Below are positions 7,345 through 18,898 of a DNA stretch of 64,000 nt, piece after piece. The DNA lies in assembly GCF_016808335.1 (NCBI RefSeq), contig NC_053148.1, forward strand, positions 18,442,433 through 18,506,432, read 5' to 3'. The notes beneath the pieces were generated by a model. The model saw only the letters and a list, made by a program, of their open reading frames with translations, was not told where the DNA came from and searched no databases. Position 1 is the stretch's first letter. Every line of letters begins with the position of its first letter. This DNA is from Panicum virgatum. Taxonomy: Eukaryota > Streptophyta > Magnoliopsida > Poales > Poaceae. Both the position numbers and the translations under genes were made by a program.

Positions 7345-9081
7345 ATGGAGGCTAGACCCACGGACGGTATTCGCGTGGTGTCTGAATTCCCGGATGTCTT
7401 TCCGGATGATCTGCCAGGTATGCCGCCTGAACGCGCCATTGAGTTTTGTATTGATCTCTTGCCTGGCACAGCTCCTATTGCAAAGCGGCCCTACCGTATG
7501 GCACCTATAGAGCATGAGGAAGTCAAGAAGACTATTGATGAGTTGCTAGCCAAGGGCTATATCCGTCGCAGCTTCTCTCCTTGGGCTTTTCCATTATTGC
7601 TGGTAGATAAGAAGGATGGCTCGAAGAGGATGTGTGTGGATTATCGGGAGCTAAATGCAGTTACTATCAAGAACAAGCATCCACTGCCCCGTATTGAGGA
7701 TCTCTTTGATTTGCTTCGAGGTGCTCGTATATACTCGAAGATTGATCTTCGTTCGGGATATTTTCAGCTGAGGATCCGTCCTGGGGATATACCGAAGACG
7801 GCATTCACCTGCAAGTACGGGCTATATGAGTATACAGTCATGTCCTTCGGCTTGACTAATGCCCCGGCTTAATTCATGCATCTGATGAACATGGTCTTCA
7901 TGGATTATCTGGATGTCTTTGTGGTGATTTTCATTGATGATATTCTGATCTTCTCCAAGACAGAAGAAGAGCATGAGGAGCATCTGAGACTCGTATTGCA
8001 AAGACTGAGGGAGCATCAGTTGTATGCCAAGTTCAGCAAGTGCGAGTTCTGGATTGACGAGGTTCCATTCCTCGGTCATGTTATCTCTCAGGGAGGCATT
8101 GCTGTTGATCCGAGCAAGGTGAAGGATGTGCTCGAGTGGGAGACACCTCAGACAGTAAAGGAAGTCAGGTCATTCTTGGGCTTAGCTGGATATTATCGGA
8201 GGTTCATTGAGAATTTCTCCAAGATCGCGAAGCCTTTGACTTCTTTGCTGGAGAAAAATGTGGCTTTCGTGTGGACTGAAGAGCGTCAGATGGCCTTTGA
8301 TGAGCTGAAGAAAAGATTGACTACGGCGCCAGTCCTGACTCTGCCAGACCAGACGAAGAGGTTCACGGTATATTGTGATGCTTCGAAGGATGGTCTTGGG
8401 TGTGTTCTAAAGCAGGAGGGCAGAGTGATTGCTTATGCTTCACGGCAGTTACGTCGGCATGAGCTGAACTATCCTACTCATGATCTTGAGTTAGCCGCAG
8501 TTGTGCATGCTCTGAAGATTTGGAGGCATTACTTGTATGGGCAGCGGTGTGATATCTACACTGATCACAAGAGCCTCAAGTACATTTTCACGCAGAATGA
8601 GCTGAACATGCGGCAGAGAAGATGGTTAGAGTTGGTCAGGGATAATGACCTGGAGATTCACTATCATCCGGGCAAGGCCAATGTTGTAGCAGATGCGCTG
8701 AGCAGAAGAAGCTATGTCAACATGGCCTTGGCTTTCCAGATGCCTCCCGAGTTATGTGAGGAGTTCGAGCAGTTGAGTCTGGGCTTCTTGCATCATACTT
8801 CTAGTGCAGCGTTTGAGGCAGTACCGACTCTAGAGTCAGAGATCAGGCAGCATCAGAAAGATGATGAGAAGCTGCAGGAGATCCGTGAGTTGCTCAAGAA
8901 GGGCAAGGCCCCACATTTCAAAGAGGATGATCAGGGTACCTTGTGGTACAAGAACCGGATCTGTGTGCCAGATGTGAAGGATCTTCGGAAGTTGATTCTG
9001 AGTGAGACCCATGATACAGCTTACTCTATTCATCCGGGCAGCACGAAGATGTATTATGATCTGAAGGAACATTTCTGGTGA
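7345..9081 (+). pseudogene. pol (RT-RH): Element A reverse transcriptase and RNase H, broken
   Basis: Copies element RNA into DNA and degrades the RNA template. Visible blocks: [15 protein letters not shown], the fingers segment with [15 protein letters not shown], the palm motif FIDDIL (catalytic FIDD at 7930-7941) and the thumb [14 protein letters not shown]. Connection [16 protein letters not shown] leads into RNase H with [10 protein letters not shown], the ELAAV Glu region and YTDHKSL. A TAA at 7870-7872 stands where element B has TTC, and TGA at 9079-9081 replaces TGG just after RNase H and before the integrase zinc finger. Apart from these the frame is intact, so inactivation is recent relative to family divergence. 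Confidence 0.93.
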
Positions 9082-10270
9082 TATGGGATGAAGCGTTCAG
9101 TGGCAGAGTACGTGGCTATTTGTGACACCTGTCAGCGTGTCAAGGCTGAGCATTAGAGGCCAGCAGTTCTATTACAGCATTTGAAGATTCCAGAGTGGAA
9201 ATGGGAGGAAATCACTATGGACTTCATTGTTGGATTGCCTTGTACTCAGAAAGGGTACAACTCCATTTGGGTAGTAGTGGATCGTCTGACGAAGGTTGCT
9301 CACTTCATTCCAGTGAACACTACTTACTCCGGTGCTCGACTTGCAGAGTTGTACATCTCTCGGATTGTCTGCTTGCATGGTGTGCCCAAGAAGATCATAT
9401 CTGACAGAGGGTCTCAGTTCACTTCTCAGTTCTGGGAGCAGCTCCATGATTCGCTGGATACGAAGCTGCGTTTCAGTACGGCTTATCACCCTCAGACAGA
9501 TGGGCAGACAGAGAGAACCAACCAAGTGTTGGAAGATATGCTGAGAGCTTGTGCCATTCAGTACGGTACTAGTTGGGATAAGTGCCTGTCATATGCTGAG
9601 TTTTCATATAACAACAGCTATCATGCCAGTCTGAAGAAGTCCCCCTTTGAGGCATTGTATGGCAGAAAATGCAGGACTCCTCTCTATTGGGATCAGATTG
9701 GTGTGAAGCAGCTCTTTGGCCCTGAGATCATAGATGATGCAGAGCAGATGGTTCAGGCTGTGCGAGAAAATCTGAGGATTGCATAGAGCAGACAGAAGAG
9801 CTATGCTGATGGCAAACGGAGAGACCTGACTTTCAGTGTTGGTGACTATGTGTACCTGAAGGTGTCTCCGATGAGAGGAATCCACAGATTCAATGTCAAA
9901 GGGAAATTAGCACCTCGGTATGTGGGGCCATTCAAGGTGCTAGAGCGGAAAGCGCAAAGTTGCTTATCGCCTGGAGTTGCCCACCAGCCTCTCAGGAGTT
10001 CACGATGTCTTCCATATATCTCAGCTGAAGAGGTGTCTGCGAGTACCCGAGGAGCAGGCACCACTAGATGGAGTAGATGTGCAGGAAGATCTGACTTATA
10101 CTGAGCATCCGGTGAAGATTCTGGAGACATCAGAAAGGGTTACTCGGAACAAGCGCATCAAGATGTGCCGAGTTCAGTGGAGTCACCACAGTGAAGCTGA
10201 GGCTACATGGGAGCGAGAAGATGAGCTGAGGAAGACATATCCAGATCTCTTTGCTAGCCAGCCCAGCTAA
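9082..10270 (+). pseudogene. pol (IN): Element A integrase with C-terminal chromodomain, broken
   Basis: Integrase inserts the cDNA. The HHCC finger spans the 9079 stop: HPGSTKMYY before, CDTCQ after. The catalytic core shows [19 protein letters not shown] and the Glu in NQVLEDML (D, D, E). The GPFKVLER segment and a chromodomain-like tail (PVKILETSERVTRNKR, WERE) follow. A chromodomain is typical of chromoviruses and can direct insertion to heterochromatin. Defects relative to B: TAG at 9154-9156 and 9784-9786 (both from CAG), and one extra base near 9950. The natural stop is TAA at 10268-10270. Confidence 0.92.
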
Positions 10271-10306
10271 ATCTCGGGGACGAGATTTCTTTAAGGGGGT
10301 AGGGTC
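10269..10306 (+). promoter_or_regulatory. Pre-PPT hairpin and polypurine tract of element A
   Basis: AAATCTCG-GGGA-CGAGATTT is a perfect 8-bp stem overlapping the pol stop codon. TTTAAGGGGGTAGGG follows, the plus-strand primer, directly before the 3' LTR. Element B has the identical arrangement at 36770-36807. Confidence 0.85.
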
Positions 10307-13300
10307 TGTAACACCCTAATTTAAATTCCAGCATTTAGTAATAAATTTAATTGGCTTTATTTGATTTTCTAAGGTTTATTGTGTTAGACTTGCATTTAAC
10401 CTAAATTTTTGTTCTATAAGTAATTAAAATTTATCATAGGTTTAATTTTTGTGTTGCATTCATGCTGGTTAGAATTGAGTGTGGTTAGAATTCAAATTTG
10501 TTTTTGAATTCAAACTTTGTTTGAATTAGGAATAGAAAAGAGGAAAAAGAAATAGAAAAGGAAATAAACCCAAACCTCATCCCGGGAGCCCACCAGCCCA
10601 ACCCGGCCGGCCCAACCCTCTTCCTCTCTTTTCCTCAGCCCGCGGCCCACTTTTCTCGCGGCCCAAACCGGTGCCCACACCCCAGGCCCGGCTCGCGCCG
10701 GCCTGCTCCCGCAAGCCCCGCTCTCCCCGCGCCGGCCTGCTCCAGCGCGTCGCCCAGCGCCCAAGCCAGCGCCCCCGCCCCTGCCAACTGGGCCCCGCAC
10801 GTCAGTGCCTGCAGCCGCCCGCCTCGCGTCGCCCTCGCGCCCCTGACGGCCCGGGCCCAGCTGTCAGGCTCGTCCCCTTCCTCGCGCAACCGCCGCGCCC
10901 GGCACGCCGAGATTCTCGACCGGCTTTCCTTCCTAGGCACGCACGCCCAGGCCATCCCTCCGCCCTACAAATAGGGGCCCGAGCCTCCCCTCCTCCTCCC
11001 ATCCGCAGCCGCCACCGTAACCCTAGCCCGCCGCGCATCTTGCTCCGCCGGACAGCTGCTCCTCTGCACCGCCGTGGAGTCGCAGCTCCGCCGCAACTGA
11101 GCTCCGTCCAAGGGGCGCACCGGCTCCGCCTCGATCCCTGGATCATCCTCGAGCTCCTTGGCCCCGGACCGAGTCACGCCGCACCCGGAATTTCGCCAGG
11201 GACGCATCGCCGGTAAGTGGCTCTGCCGCCGCGATTTCCATGCCGCCGGCGACCGCCGGACCAGCCTAACCCCCGCTTCACCCTCACAGCCCTACCGGGA
11301 GTCGAACCAGGGAGTCCAGACGCTTGGAGCTCCACCACAGTGCCCCGCCACCGAGCGTCGCCCGCGACTCGCCGCCGGAGCTCGCCGCCAACCGGTCCTT
11401 CCTTCGTTTCCGAGCCCGGTGAGCACCTCATCAGCCTCCTGGTTCTTTTGTGCAAGAAAGCGTAGCCCGTAGCACAGCCCCGCCCGCACAACACCGCTCG
11501 CCGGCGAGCACCACCACCCAGCTCCGCCCCGCGCCGTGGCGAGCCCCAGCAGAGCCTCCCCGTACCCGGGAAACCTCCCCAGTAAATCACGCATGATGCA
11601 TGGAGTCTTCCCAACCCAAAAACCCGTCGATTCGACCCCAGGATGGCCGATTTCGGCCATCTCCAGCGAGTTCTCCCCACGCGCCGCCGCGGGAACCCGC
11701 CGCCGACGCGTTCCGCCGCCGCTGCCGCCGCGAAGCAAGCCCCACCGCCCGATCCGAAATAGACGGCCGCGATTAGAACCTGTTTTGATCAGATCTGGAC
11801 CGCTAGATCTCGATCCAGCGGCCTAGATCCACGCGTACCGGTTCGGCCCTGGATTTTTGCTAAAGAGCCCTCGGCCTTTTTCTGATTCAACCCGCAGTCC
11901 GATCTTATTCAAAAATAATTACACAGAGGTCCTGTTTTTAGCACATAACCCCCTGAGTTTCTTTAAAATAGGACCCGCCGTCCAGGTTCGTTCTTTTTGC
12001 GGGTTAGATCCTGAAGCTTTAGTTTATTTACGTTTTAGTCCCTGGTTTTTGCAGAAAACCCCCCTGAACCCTGTTTTCCTTACAAATAAGCCCCTGAATC
12101 TTGTTTTTAGCCTAGAATACGCGTTTTAGCTCCGATTTAAGCGTTCTTTATGTCCACATGATCGTTGTAACGCGTAGAACGGTTTAGGCTTAGTTTTTCT
12201 TGCTGTTTTATTATATTGATGTACTGTTTCTTAGTTTTTGCTAGTGTTTGCTTGTATGCTTATTGTTGTGCCTTGTTTTGGCCATGTGTTCGTGAGTAGA
12301 CGCTGAGTTACCGGAGGAGCCCCAGTACCAGTACCCGGAGCAGCCGTCTTCCGAGCACTTTGAGCAGCAGCAAGAGCAGTACGAGGAAGGCAAGTGTAAC
12401 ATGAACAACCTATCACTTTTAAATACAATTTCATACTGCATTTTAATACTGTATGCCTATAAGGATTTTCCTAGCCACTTTATATCCTTTATATATATCC
12501 CTTGGGTTGCATTTTGGTTAGTTGTGCTAGGTGCCGTGCTATAACACTCTCTGGTCCTTTTTAATTAATTTGATTAATGGTTTACTTGAACTTAATTCTG
12601 AGAGTGGCCCTCTGTGCTTCATGCTTGGGTGGCTCACGTCTCGTTAAAATTTGGTTTTTTTGTAGAAACATGGTTTAGGGGGCCAGCACGGTGCTTAGTG
12701 CTTGGTTGGCCACTCTCCATAAGGACCGGTTCATAGAGCGACAACCTGGGACAACAGCGCTACCACAAGGCTAGAATGGGATAGACTTGGCGTAATAATT
12801 AGATCTTTTTGGTTTGGAGTAACTTACCTGCGGGGCAGGGGCGGTAAGCTTCTATGGCCCTCGTGCTGAGTGGCCTCGTCTGTGCTTCGTGTCTTGTCGC
12901 CCACTAGACCTGCTCCATAGTCGCCGATCCACCCTCGCGGTTACTCCCTACCAACGAGATTCTTTGTAAAGGCCTCGTAGTGGGTCGCTAGTCATCTCAC
13001 CTAAGGAAGTGTGATGAACAACTGGCGTAGCTCACGACTTGTGGGTTAAGATGTGCAACCTCTGCAGAGTGTAAAACTGGTATACTAGCCGTGCTCACGG
13101 TTATGAGCGGCCCAGATCCTCCTTTTGATTAGTGGGGTTGTCTCCTTCCGACGAGGGGGTGCCTCTCGGGGTTTTGGTATGGTTGTGGTATGGTTCTCAG
13201 TAGCAACATGAATAATTTTGATTAAATACTATGTAACTAGGTTAATGGTAATTCATCAACTCGTAGTAACTAGCTGTAATAAAATTTTGCCAAGACATAA

Positions 13301-13741
13301 AAGCTAATGCAGTCAGTCAGCCAACCTTAGAGCCTCATAGTTTGTGTTATACTTGTTGAGTACAAGTTGTGTACTCACTCTTGCCTCTTCTCTACTTTTT
13401 CCTCTTGGCTACGCTACTGCTGCTCAGTTCCTGCCGACACGAGGGAGTTCGTCCAGCGCTACCAGGACTACGAGGACTTCTAGGCGTTCGTCTCCCAGTC
13501 GACGTCCCTGTGGCGCCCTGCTTCAGCTTCGGAGAGTCTTTATCGTATTTTGTACTTCGCTTCCGCTGTATCAGACATTTTTGTCATTAATGTAATAAAT
13601 AACATTCGTATTTCGATTTATTATGACTTATTCGTGATATGTGCTGTGATATACTGTTCATTCTGTTGTATATACGTGTGACTTGATCCTGGCACGTATA
13701 TGATTGCTCGGTTTATGTCCTTTTATAAACCGGGTGTTACA
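10307..13741 (+). repeat. Element A 3' LTR
   Basis: Nearly identical to the 5' LTR by eye, apart from about 237 bp (11435-11671) absent from the 5' copy and small indels near 10465. Because both LTRs are identical at insertion, and LTR B has related sequence in that region, the 3' copy is probably the ancestral form. Confidence 0.93.
12300..13483 (+). other. LTR-embedded two-exon cassette, copy in A 3' LTR
   Basis: Exon a 12300-12389 and exon b 13428-13483, with the same GTGAGTAG acceptor, GAAG|GCAAGT donor, CTGCTCAG acceptor and TAG stop (13481-13483) as in the 5' LTR. The joined frame is open. Being in a 3' LTR it has its own upstream promoter region and downstream poly(A)-like AATAAATAAC, so it could be expressed without transcribing the element body. 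Confidence 0.5.
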
Positions 13742-16700
13742 CCCGTGCTCAGCCCGCGCGCGCGCCACTCCTTCCCTCGCGGCCCAGCAGACCGCGCTGC
13801 AGCCCACGCCCGCTTTCCGCTCAACCCCGTCGCCCTTCCCTCCCCGTGACCCGCTCCCTGTGCCGCTGACTAGCGGGGCCCGCTTGTCGGCCCCGTCTTC
13901 TCCACCGCAACCGCGCGGTGCAACAGCCAACGCCAATCCCCCGTGATCCCCGCGCGCAACCTTCCTTGGGCACGCCTGCCCAGGATCACCGCCCGGCTTT
14001 AATTGGCCCCTCCCGCGGACCCCCTGCTCCCTCTCCTACGCAGTAGCGCCCCCAACAAACCCTAGCCGCCGCCCTCCGAACTCCGAGCGGAGCAGAGTCC
14101 CACGCCGCCGTGCCCTCGCCGCTCTGCTGCTCCACGGCCACCGAGAACCACCACCGGAGCTCCGCCCGAGCACCAGGAGCGACACCGCGGCCATCAACAT
14201 CAGCTACCTCACCTGCAGCGGCCGGATTTGCGCCTGACGCCGCCGCGGGTAAGTTGGCCCGCCTCCGCGATTCTCTCGCTGCCGTTGGGCCTGGAGCCGA
14301 TCTGAACCCCGCTATACCTTTGCAGAGCCCGCACAGACCTCCTCGACGCACCAGTAGGCCCGGAGAGACCCTGCAACGACTTGGTCACGAGCGCACCGCC
14401 GAGCTTCGCCGCCGGACTCGCCGCCGACGTCGCTCCGCTGCAGCTCCGACCGACCAAGCCCTGGGTGAGCACCCCGAGTCCTCCCGACCCTCTTTGCGCT
14501 AGATGCCGTAGACCCTAGCCCACTCTAGGTGCCCAGGCACCGCACTCCGGCGAGCTCGGTGGCCGCCGAGCCGCCCTCGCCGTCGAGGAGTACTTTCCCA
14601 GCCCCGCATCGCCTCTCTGAGGCCACGTGTGGATCACCCGCGCCGAGCAGATGCTCCCCGACCCAGATCTTGTCCTTTTTGACCCCGGGAAGGCCAAGAT
14701 TGGCCACCTCCGGTGCAGCGCCGCTGCGGAGCTTGACTCCGGCGACCAGCGCCGCCGTCCCGCGCGCCCAAATGCCCTGAGCCACACGATCTCCAACGGA
14801 CGACCTGGATTAGATCGTGCCTTGATTAGATCCGACCCATCAGATCCAAATCCTACGGCCGAGATCCAAACGTACTGGTTTGGCCTGGCTCTTTTGCTAA
14901 AGAGCCCCTCCTTTTCTTTGAAATCAACCCGCAGTCCACCTATAGTCTAAAGTAATTGCGGTTTAGTCCAAACTTTAACACCCAGCCCCCTGAGCTCTTT
15001 AGAATTTGAACCTGCCATCCAGCCCTTGACTTTTTGTGCGTTATCCCCTGAATCTATGGATTAATTGCATTTAGGTCCTCGGTGTTGCCCAGAAACCCCC
15101 TGGAACTCCAATTTTCTTACAAATAGGTCCCTGGATCTTGTTTTTGGCCTAGATTTTGCGTTTTAGCTCCGTTTTAGGCGTTCTTTATGTCCACACGATC
15201 GTTGTAGTGCGTAGAATAGTTTTAGACTAGTTTAGTGTGTTGTTTTTATGTATTGATGTACTGTTTCTTAGCTTTTGCTAGTGTTTGCTTGTATGCTTAT
15301 TGTTGTGCATTGTTTTGGCCATGTGTTCGTGAGTAGACGTTGATCCATCTGAGGAGCCCCAGTACCAGTACCCGGAGCAGCATTCATTTTCAAATCAGTT
15401 TGAGCAGCAGCAGGAACAGTTTGAGGAAGGCAAGTATAACATGAACAACCTATCACTTTTAAATACACTTTCATACTGCATTTTAATACTGTATGCCTAT
15501 AAGGATTTCCTAGCCACATTTATCCTTTATATAATTACCTTGGGTTGCATTTTGGTTAGTTGTACTAGGTGCCGTGCTATAACACACTTGGTCCTTTTTA
15601 ATTAATTTGATTAATGGTATATGCAACTTAATTCTGAGAGTGGCCCTCTGTGTGGCTTGAGTGGCTCACTTCTCATTAAAATTGGTTTTGTTAGAAACAT
15701 GGTTTAGGGGGCCAGCACGGTGCTTACTGCCTGGTTGGCCACTGTCCATAAGGACTGGTTCATAGAGCGACAACCTGGGACAACAGCGCTACCACAAAAC
15801 TGGAATGGGACGGTCTTGGCTTACTAATTAGGTCATTTTGGTTCGGGAGTAACTTACCGACGGGGCAAGAGGGGAGTCGAGCTTCAATGGTGCCCAGGCT
15901 ACGAGGCTTGGTCTGCGTACCCCTCGAGGTGGGTACCATCGTTGCATTGCCTGAATCCTTAGCGGTTACACCTTACCAACGTGTCCTTTGTAACGGCCTC
16001 GTAGTGAGTTTGCTAGTCATCTCACCTAAGGAAGTGTGATGAACAACTAGCGTAGCTCACGGCTTGTGGGTAAAGATGTGCAACCTCTGCAGAGTGTAAA
16101 ACTGGTATACTAGCCATGCTCACGGTCATGAGCGGCCCAGATCCTCCTTTTGATTAGTGGGGTTATCTCCTTCCGACGAGGGGGGTACCTCTCGGGGTTA
16201 CCTTGGTGGTTTCGGTTTGGTTCTCAGTAGTAACATGATTAATCTTGATTAATTACTATGTAACTGGGTTTATGGTAATTCATCAACTTGTAGTAAATAG
16301 CTTTAATAAAATTTTGCCAAGACTTAAAAGCTAATGCAGTCAGTCAACCAACCTAGAGCCTCATAATTTGTGTTATACTTGTTGAGTACAAGTTGTGTAC
16401 TCACTCTTGCCTCTTCTCTACTTTTTCCCCTTGGATACGCTACTGCTGCTCAGTTCCTGCCGACGCGAGGGAGTTCGCTCAGCGCTACCAGGACTACGAG
16501 GACTTCTAGGCGTTCGTCTCCCAGTCGACGTCCCTGTGGCGCCCTGCTCAGCTTCGGAGAGTTTTATCGTATTTGTACTTCGCTTCCGCTGTATCAGACA
16601 TTTTGTCATTAATATAATAAATAACTTTCGTACTCGCTTAATTATGTCTTTTTACGTGATATGTGCTGTGATATACTGTTCATTCTGTTGTATATACGTG

Positions 16701-16763
16701 TGACTTGATCCTGGCACATATATGATTGGTTGGTTTATGTCCTTTTATAAACCGGGTGTTACA
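13742..16763 (+). repeat. Element B 5' LTR, second part
   Basis: Continues the LTR begun at 1509 after the target-site copy CCCGT (13742-13746). It includes the GC-rich leader with donor GCGG|GTAAGTTGG near 14248 and acceptor CTTTGCAG near 14325, and ends GTGTTACA. It aligns along its length with the B 3' LTR (37211-40241). Confidence 0.92.
15337..16509 (+). other. LTR-embedded two-exon cassette, copy in B 5' LTR
   Basis: Exon a 15337-15429 (93 nt, three more than in A), donor GAAG|GCAAGT; exon b 16454-16509 (56 nt), stop TAG at 16507-16509. The joined frame is open. The peptide keeps EEPQYQYPEQ, FEQQQEQFEE and QRYQDYEDF but differs from A in the middle, so many nucleotide changes leave the frame and acidity unchanged. 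Upstream candidate exons do not join in the same simple phase as in LTR A. Confidence 0.5.
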
Positions 16764-16766
16764 GAG

Positions 16767-16779
16767 TGGTATCAGAGCC
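16767..16779 (+). other. Primer-binding site of element B (initiator tRNA-Met)
   Basis: TGGTATCAGAGCC three bases after the LTR terminus, identical to element A. Confidence 0.93.
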
Positions 16780-17314
16780 ATATCGACTGTAGGACGAAGC
16801 CTAGATAGAACTGGTCGAGTTTTAGGACTTCTTCTCTCCAAATCCATGCCTGCTGAAACTATTTTACTATTGTACCCCTTGAATTCTATGACTTTTCCTC
16901 GTCTTGCCTTGATTTCTCTCTCTAAAGAATAGTTTTCGTAGACTTTGGCCAGAATCAGTCATCTGACCACCATGAGTATGAGATAGATGACCCCTTTATA
17001 ATAATACGATAGTACATTCTGCGACGCGTTGTGTTAGTCGAGTCGTGTGTTAAACTCGGCTAAGCTGTGAAATTTGTATGCTTGTTATTATGCTACATGT
17101 TTGATTGCATAGTTTAGTAGTTAAATTTGTTTAAAGAAAATCAGTCATAAGTTAAAGAAAATTAATTAATAAAATGAGTTAGATCGTTGGGGGTAAAACC
17201 GTCCACTCTATCCTATCTACTCTATCATGCCTAAGTCTTCCTTGCAGAAATATATCATATCCGTCTAAATTATTCCTGCAATATCTTTGCTCATACATCT
17301 TTTGTTCAAATCAG
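16780..17314 (+). other. Untranslated leader of element B
   Basis: AT-rich, homologous to the A leader, no credible gene. It ends with TTTTGTTCAAATCAG before the gag ATG. Confidence 0.6.
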
Positions 17315-17463
17315 ATGGTGAACACCAGGAGCACCGCTTCCGGTTCTGGCCAGCAGCAGGGTCAGAACAACCAGGGTGCCGGGATGCCGATGGCTCCACC
17401 CTTGACTCCAGAGCAGTTCTTTCAGCTCCAGAAGCAGATGATGGCCACCATGAACAACGCTGT
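17315..17463 (+). pseudogene. gag: Element B gag, 5' piece, interrupted by element E
   Basis: N-terminal part of gag, starting MVNTRSTASGSGQQQG and ending at AACAACGCTGT, where element E begins. The reading resumes at 32347 in the right phase once one 5-bp target copy is removed. The piece is Gln/Gly/Pro-rich and corresponds to residues 1 to about 50 of the A gag. Confidence 0.9.
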
Positions 17464-18884
17464 TGTTGACGCTCCTTAGCGCCCCCGATTTATATACCGC
17501 AAGCGCACGGTTTCGTGTAGCTTTTCCCTTAGAGTATTCCCCCAAGGTTTATCAATCCACGGAACCAAAGAGACAAGATACAATCTACTAGCATAGAGAT
17601 TCCTTTGTGTGAGATGGTGAAAACGAATCTAATCTACTAAAAACAGGACAAACACCGAAGGTAGCAAGAGAAAGTTAGAGATAACCAATCTAGATCACCT
17701 AGATCATGCATATGTTGTAGTTCCAGCTAGATAAAGTGAAGTAAGATAGATGTGAATCTCAATGAAAAGCCTCTTTAAACCCAAAATTTCCAATCCGATC
17801 CCTCGATACTCCGCCTACTCTGTGGAGACGGCTTGTCACGACGCCCCCCTTTTGAACGAAATACCCTGAAGCAAGTCGAACCCCCTTTGGTAGTTCCGCC
17901 ATGAACCTCTAGCCACCATGACTACAAGATCATGCTAAGTGATCTATCTTGATAATAGATCTAGGATGAAGCGAACCCAAAGAAAAGAACGAAATCGAAA
18001 GAGGAGAACATGGTCGCTAAACATTCGGAAACACAAATAACTTCACCATGAATGATAGTACATCACAAGATCACAACCGGGGCCCTATCTTGATCTTGAT
18101 GATCCTAGCTCCTGAACTCCGACGTGGTCTTCCTTGCAAGGTTCCCACGTCGGCTAGGGCAAACCCTAGACAACTAGCACGACCCTCGGCTCTCCGAGAG
18201 GTGTCCCTCTATCTTCTCTGCTCCTTGGCGTCGTCTCCCGAATTGATCTCTCCGTGAACCTTGGGGAGGGGTCTTTAAATAGCCTCAGGAAACCCTCGGT
18301 CAAAGGGGAGGTCGAACCGACCTAAAAACAGGCTGGGCCGGCCGGCCCAATGAGCCTAGGCCGGCCGGCCTAGGTCTTTCCTTCGCCGGCTGGTGCTCAA
18401 CTTTCTCCCCAAGTCTCCTGGAATCTTCTAGAATTTATGTCTTTCACGATTGCACCCCTTTAGACGTCGTTATCTTCGAGATTTCTTCGAGGATAAGTAT
18501 AGGATGGAAAATCCTTCCTTAAATATCTCTTTGCTTTGCTTAGCCCCGAAGCATCTCGATCTTATCTTGTGGGCTTTGTCTTTTGGGCTTCATTGGAGGG
18601 TGGATGTGCATGAATAGGCCTCTAATCATCATGGCCTTCGATCCTTTGTTCGGGCTTTGGCCTTCGTCATTCTTCGTATCATCGCGTGATCGTGGGCCTC
18701 GCCATTTCATGCTCCAAAATTGGTCAAAAACCTGCAAAAACGAAGTACCTCCAAAATATTTGTGCAAATGTGAAAACGACCAATAATTGGGCCGAGGTTA
18801 GGATGGTTAGTGATTTTGATATTAAATTCATGCCATTATCAAAGTTAAACAGGGGATAAAATGGATACTTAAGGAGCGCCAACA
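17464..18884 (-). repeat. Element E 3' LTR (left)
   Basis: TGTTGACGCTCCTTA at the left and TAAGGAGCGCCAACA at the right form imperfect terminal inverted repeats. On the minus strand a palindrome block (GGGCCGGCCGGCCC at 18335-18348 and CCTAGGCCGGCCGGCCTAGG at 18355-18374) lies about 50-60 bp upstream of a TATA-like CTATTTAAAG (18274-18283). Confidence 0.93.
18335..18374. repeat. Paired perfect GGCCGGCC palindromes in LTR E
   Basis: A 14-bp palindrome (18335-18348) and a 20-bp perfect palindrome (18355-18374) upstream of the LTR promoter. The right LTR has the same block near 31795-31829 with one change breaking the second. Further GGCCGGCCGGCC words occur inside the element at about 19852 and 22643. 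Confidence 0.85.
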
Positions 18885-18898
18885 TTCCCCCCATGCTT
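18885..18898 (-). promoter_or_regulatory. Polypurine tract of element E
   Basis: AAGCATGGGGGGAA on the minus strand directly abuts the 3' LTR and fits the plus-strand primer of LTR elements. Confidence 0.85.

Larger units (their letters stand above)
1922..13741 (+). mobile_element. Element A: Tekay/Del-like chromovirus nested in the B 5' LTR
   Basis: Complete element with LTRs of 3205 and 3435 bp, primer site, gag, protease, reverse transcriptase, RNase H, integrase and chromodomain, and polypurine tract. Flanks are CCCAT/CCCGT, and joining the outer sequence without one copy recreates the uninterrupted sequence seen near 37210. Relative to B the coding region carries four single-base stop mutations, a TAA and two small frameshifts. 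It is a non-functional copy of a family closely related to B, with distinct LTR leader sequence. Confidence 0.93.
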
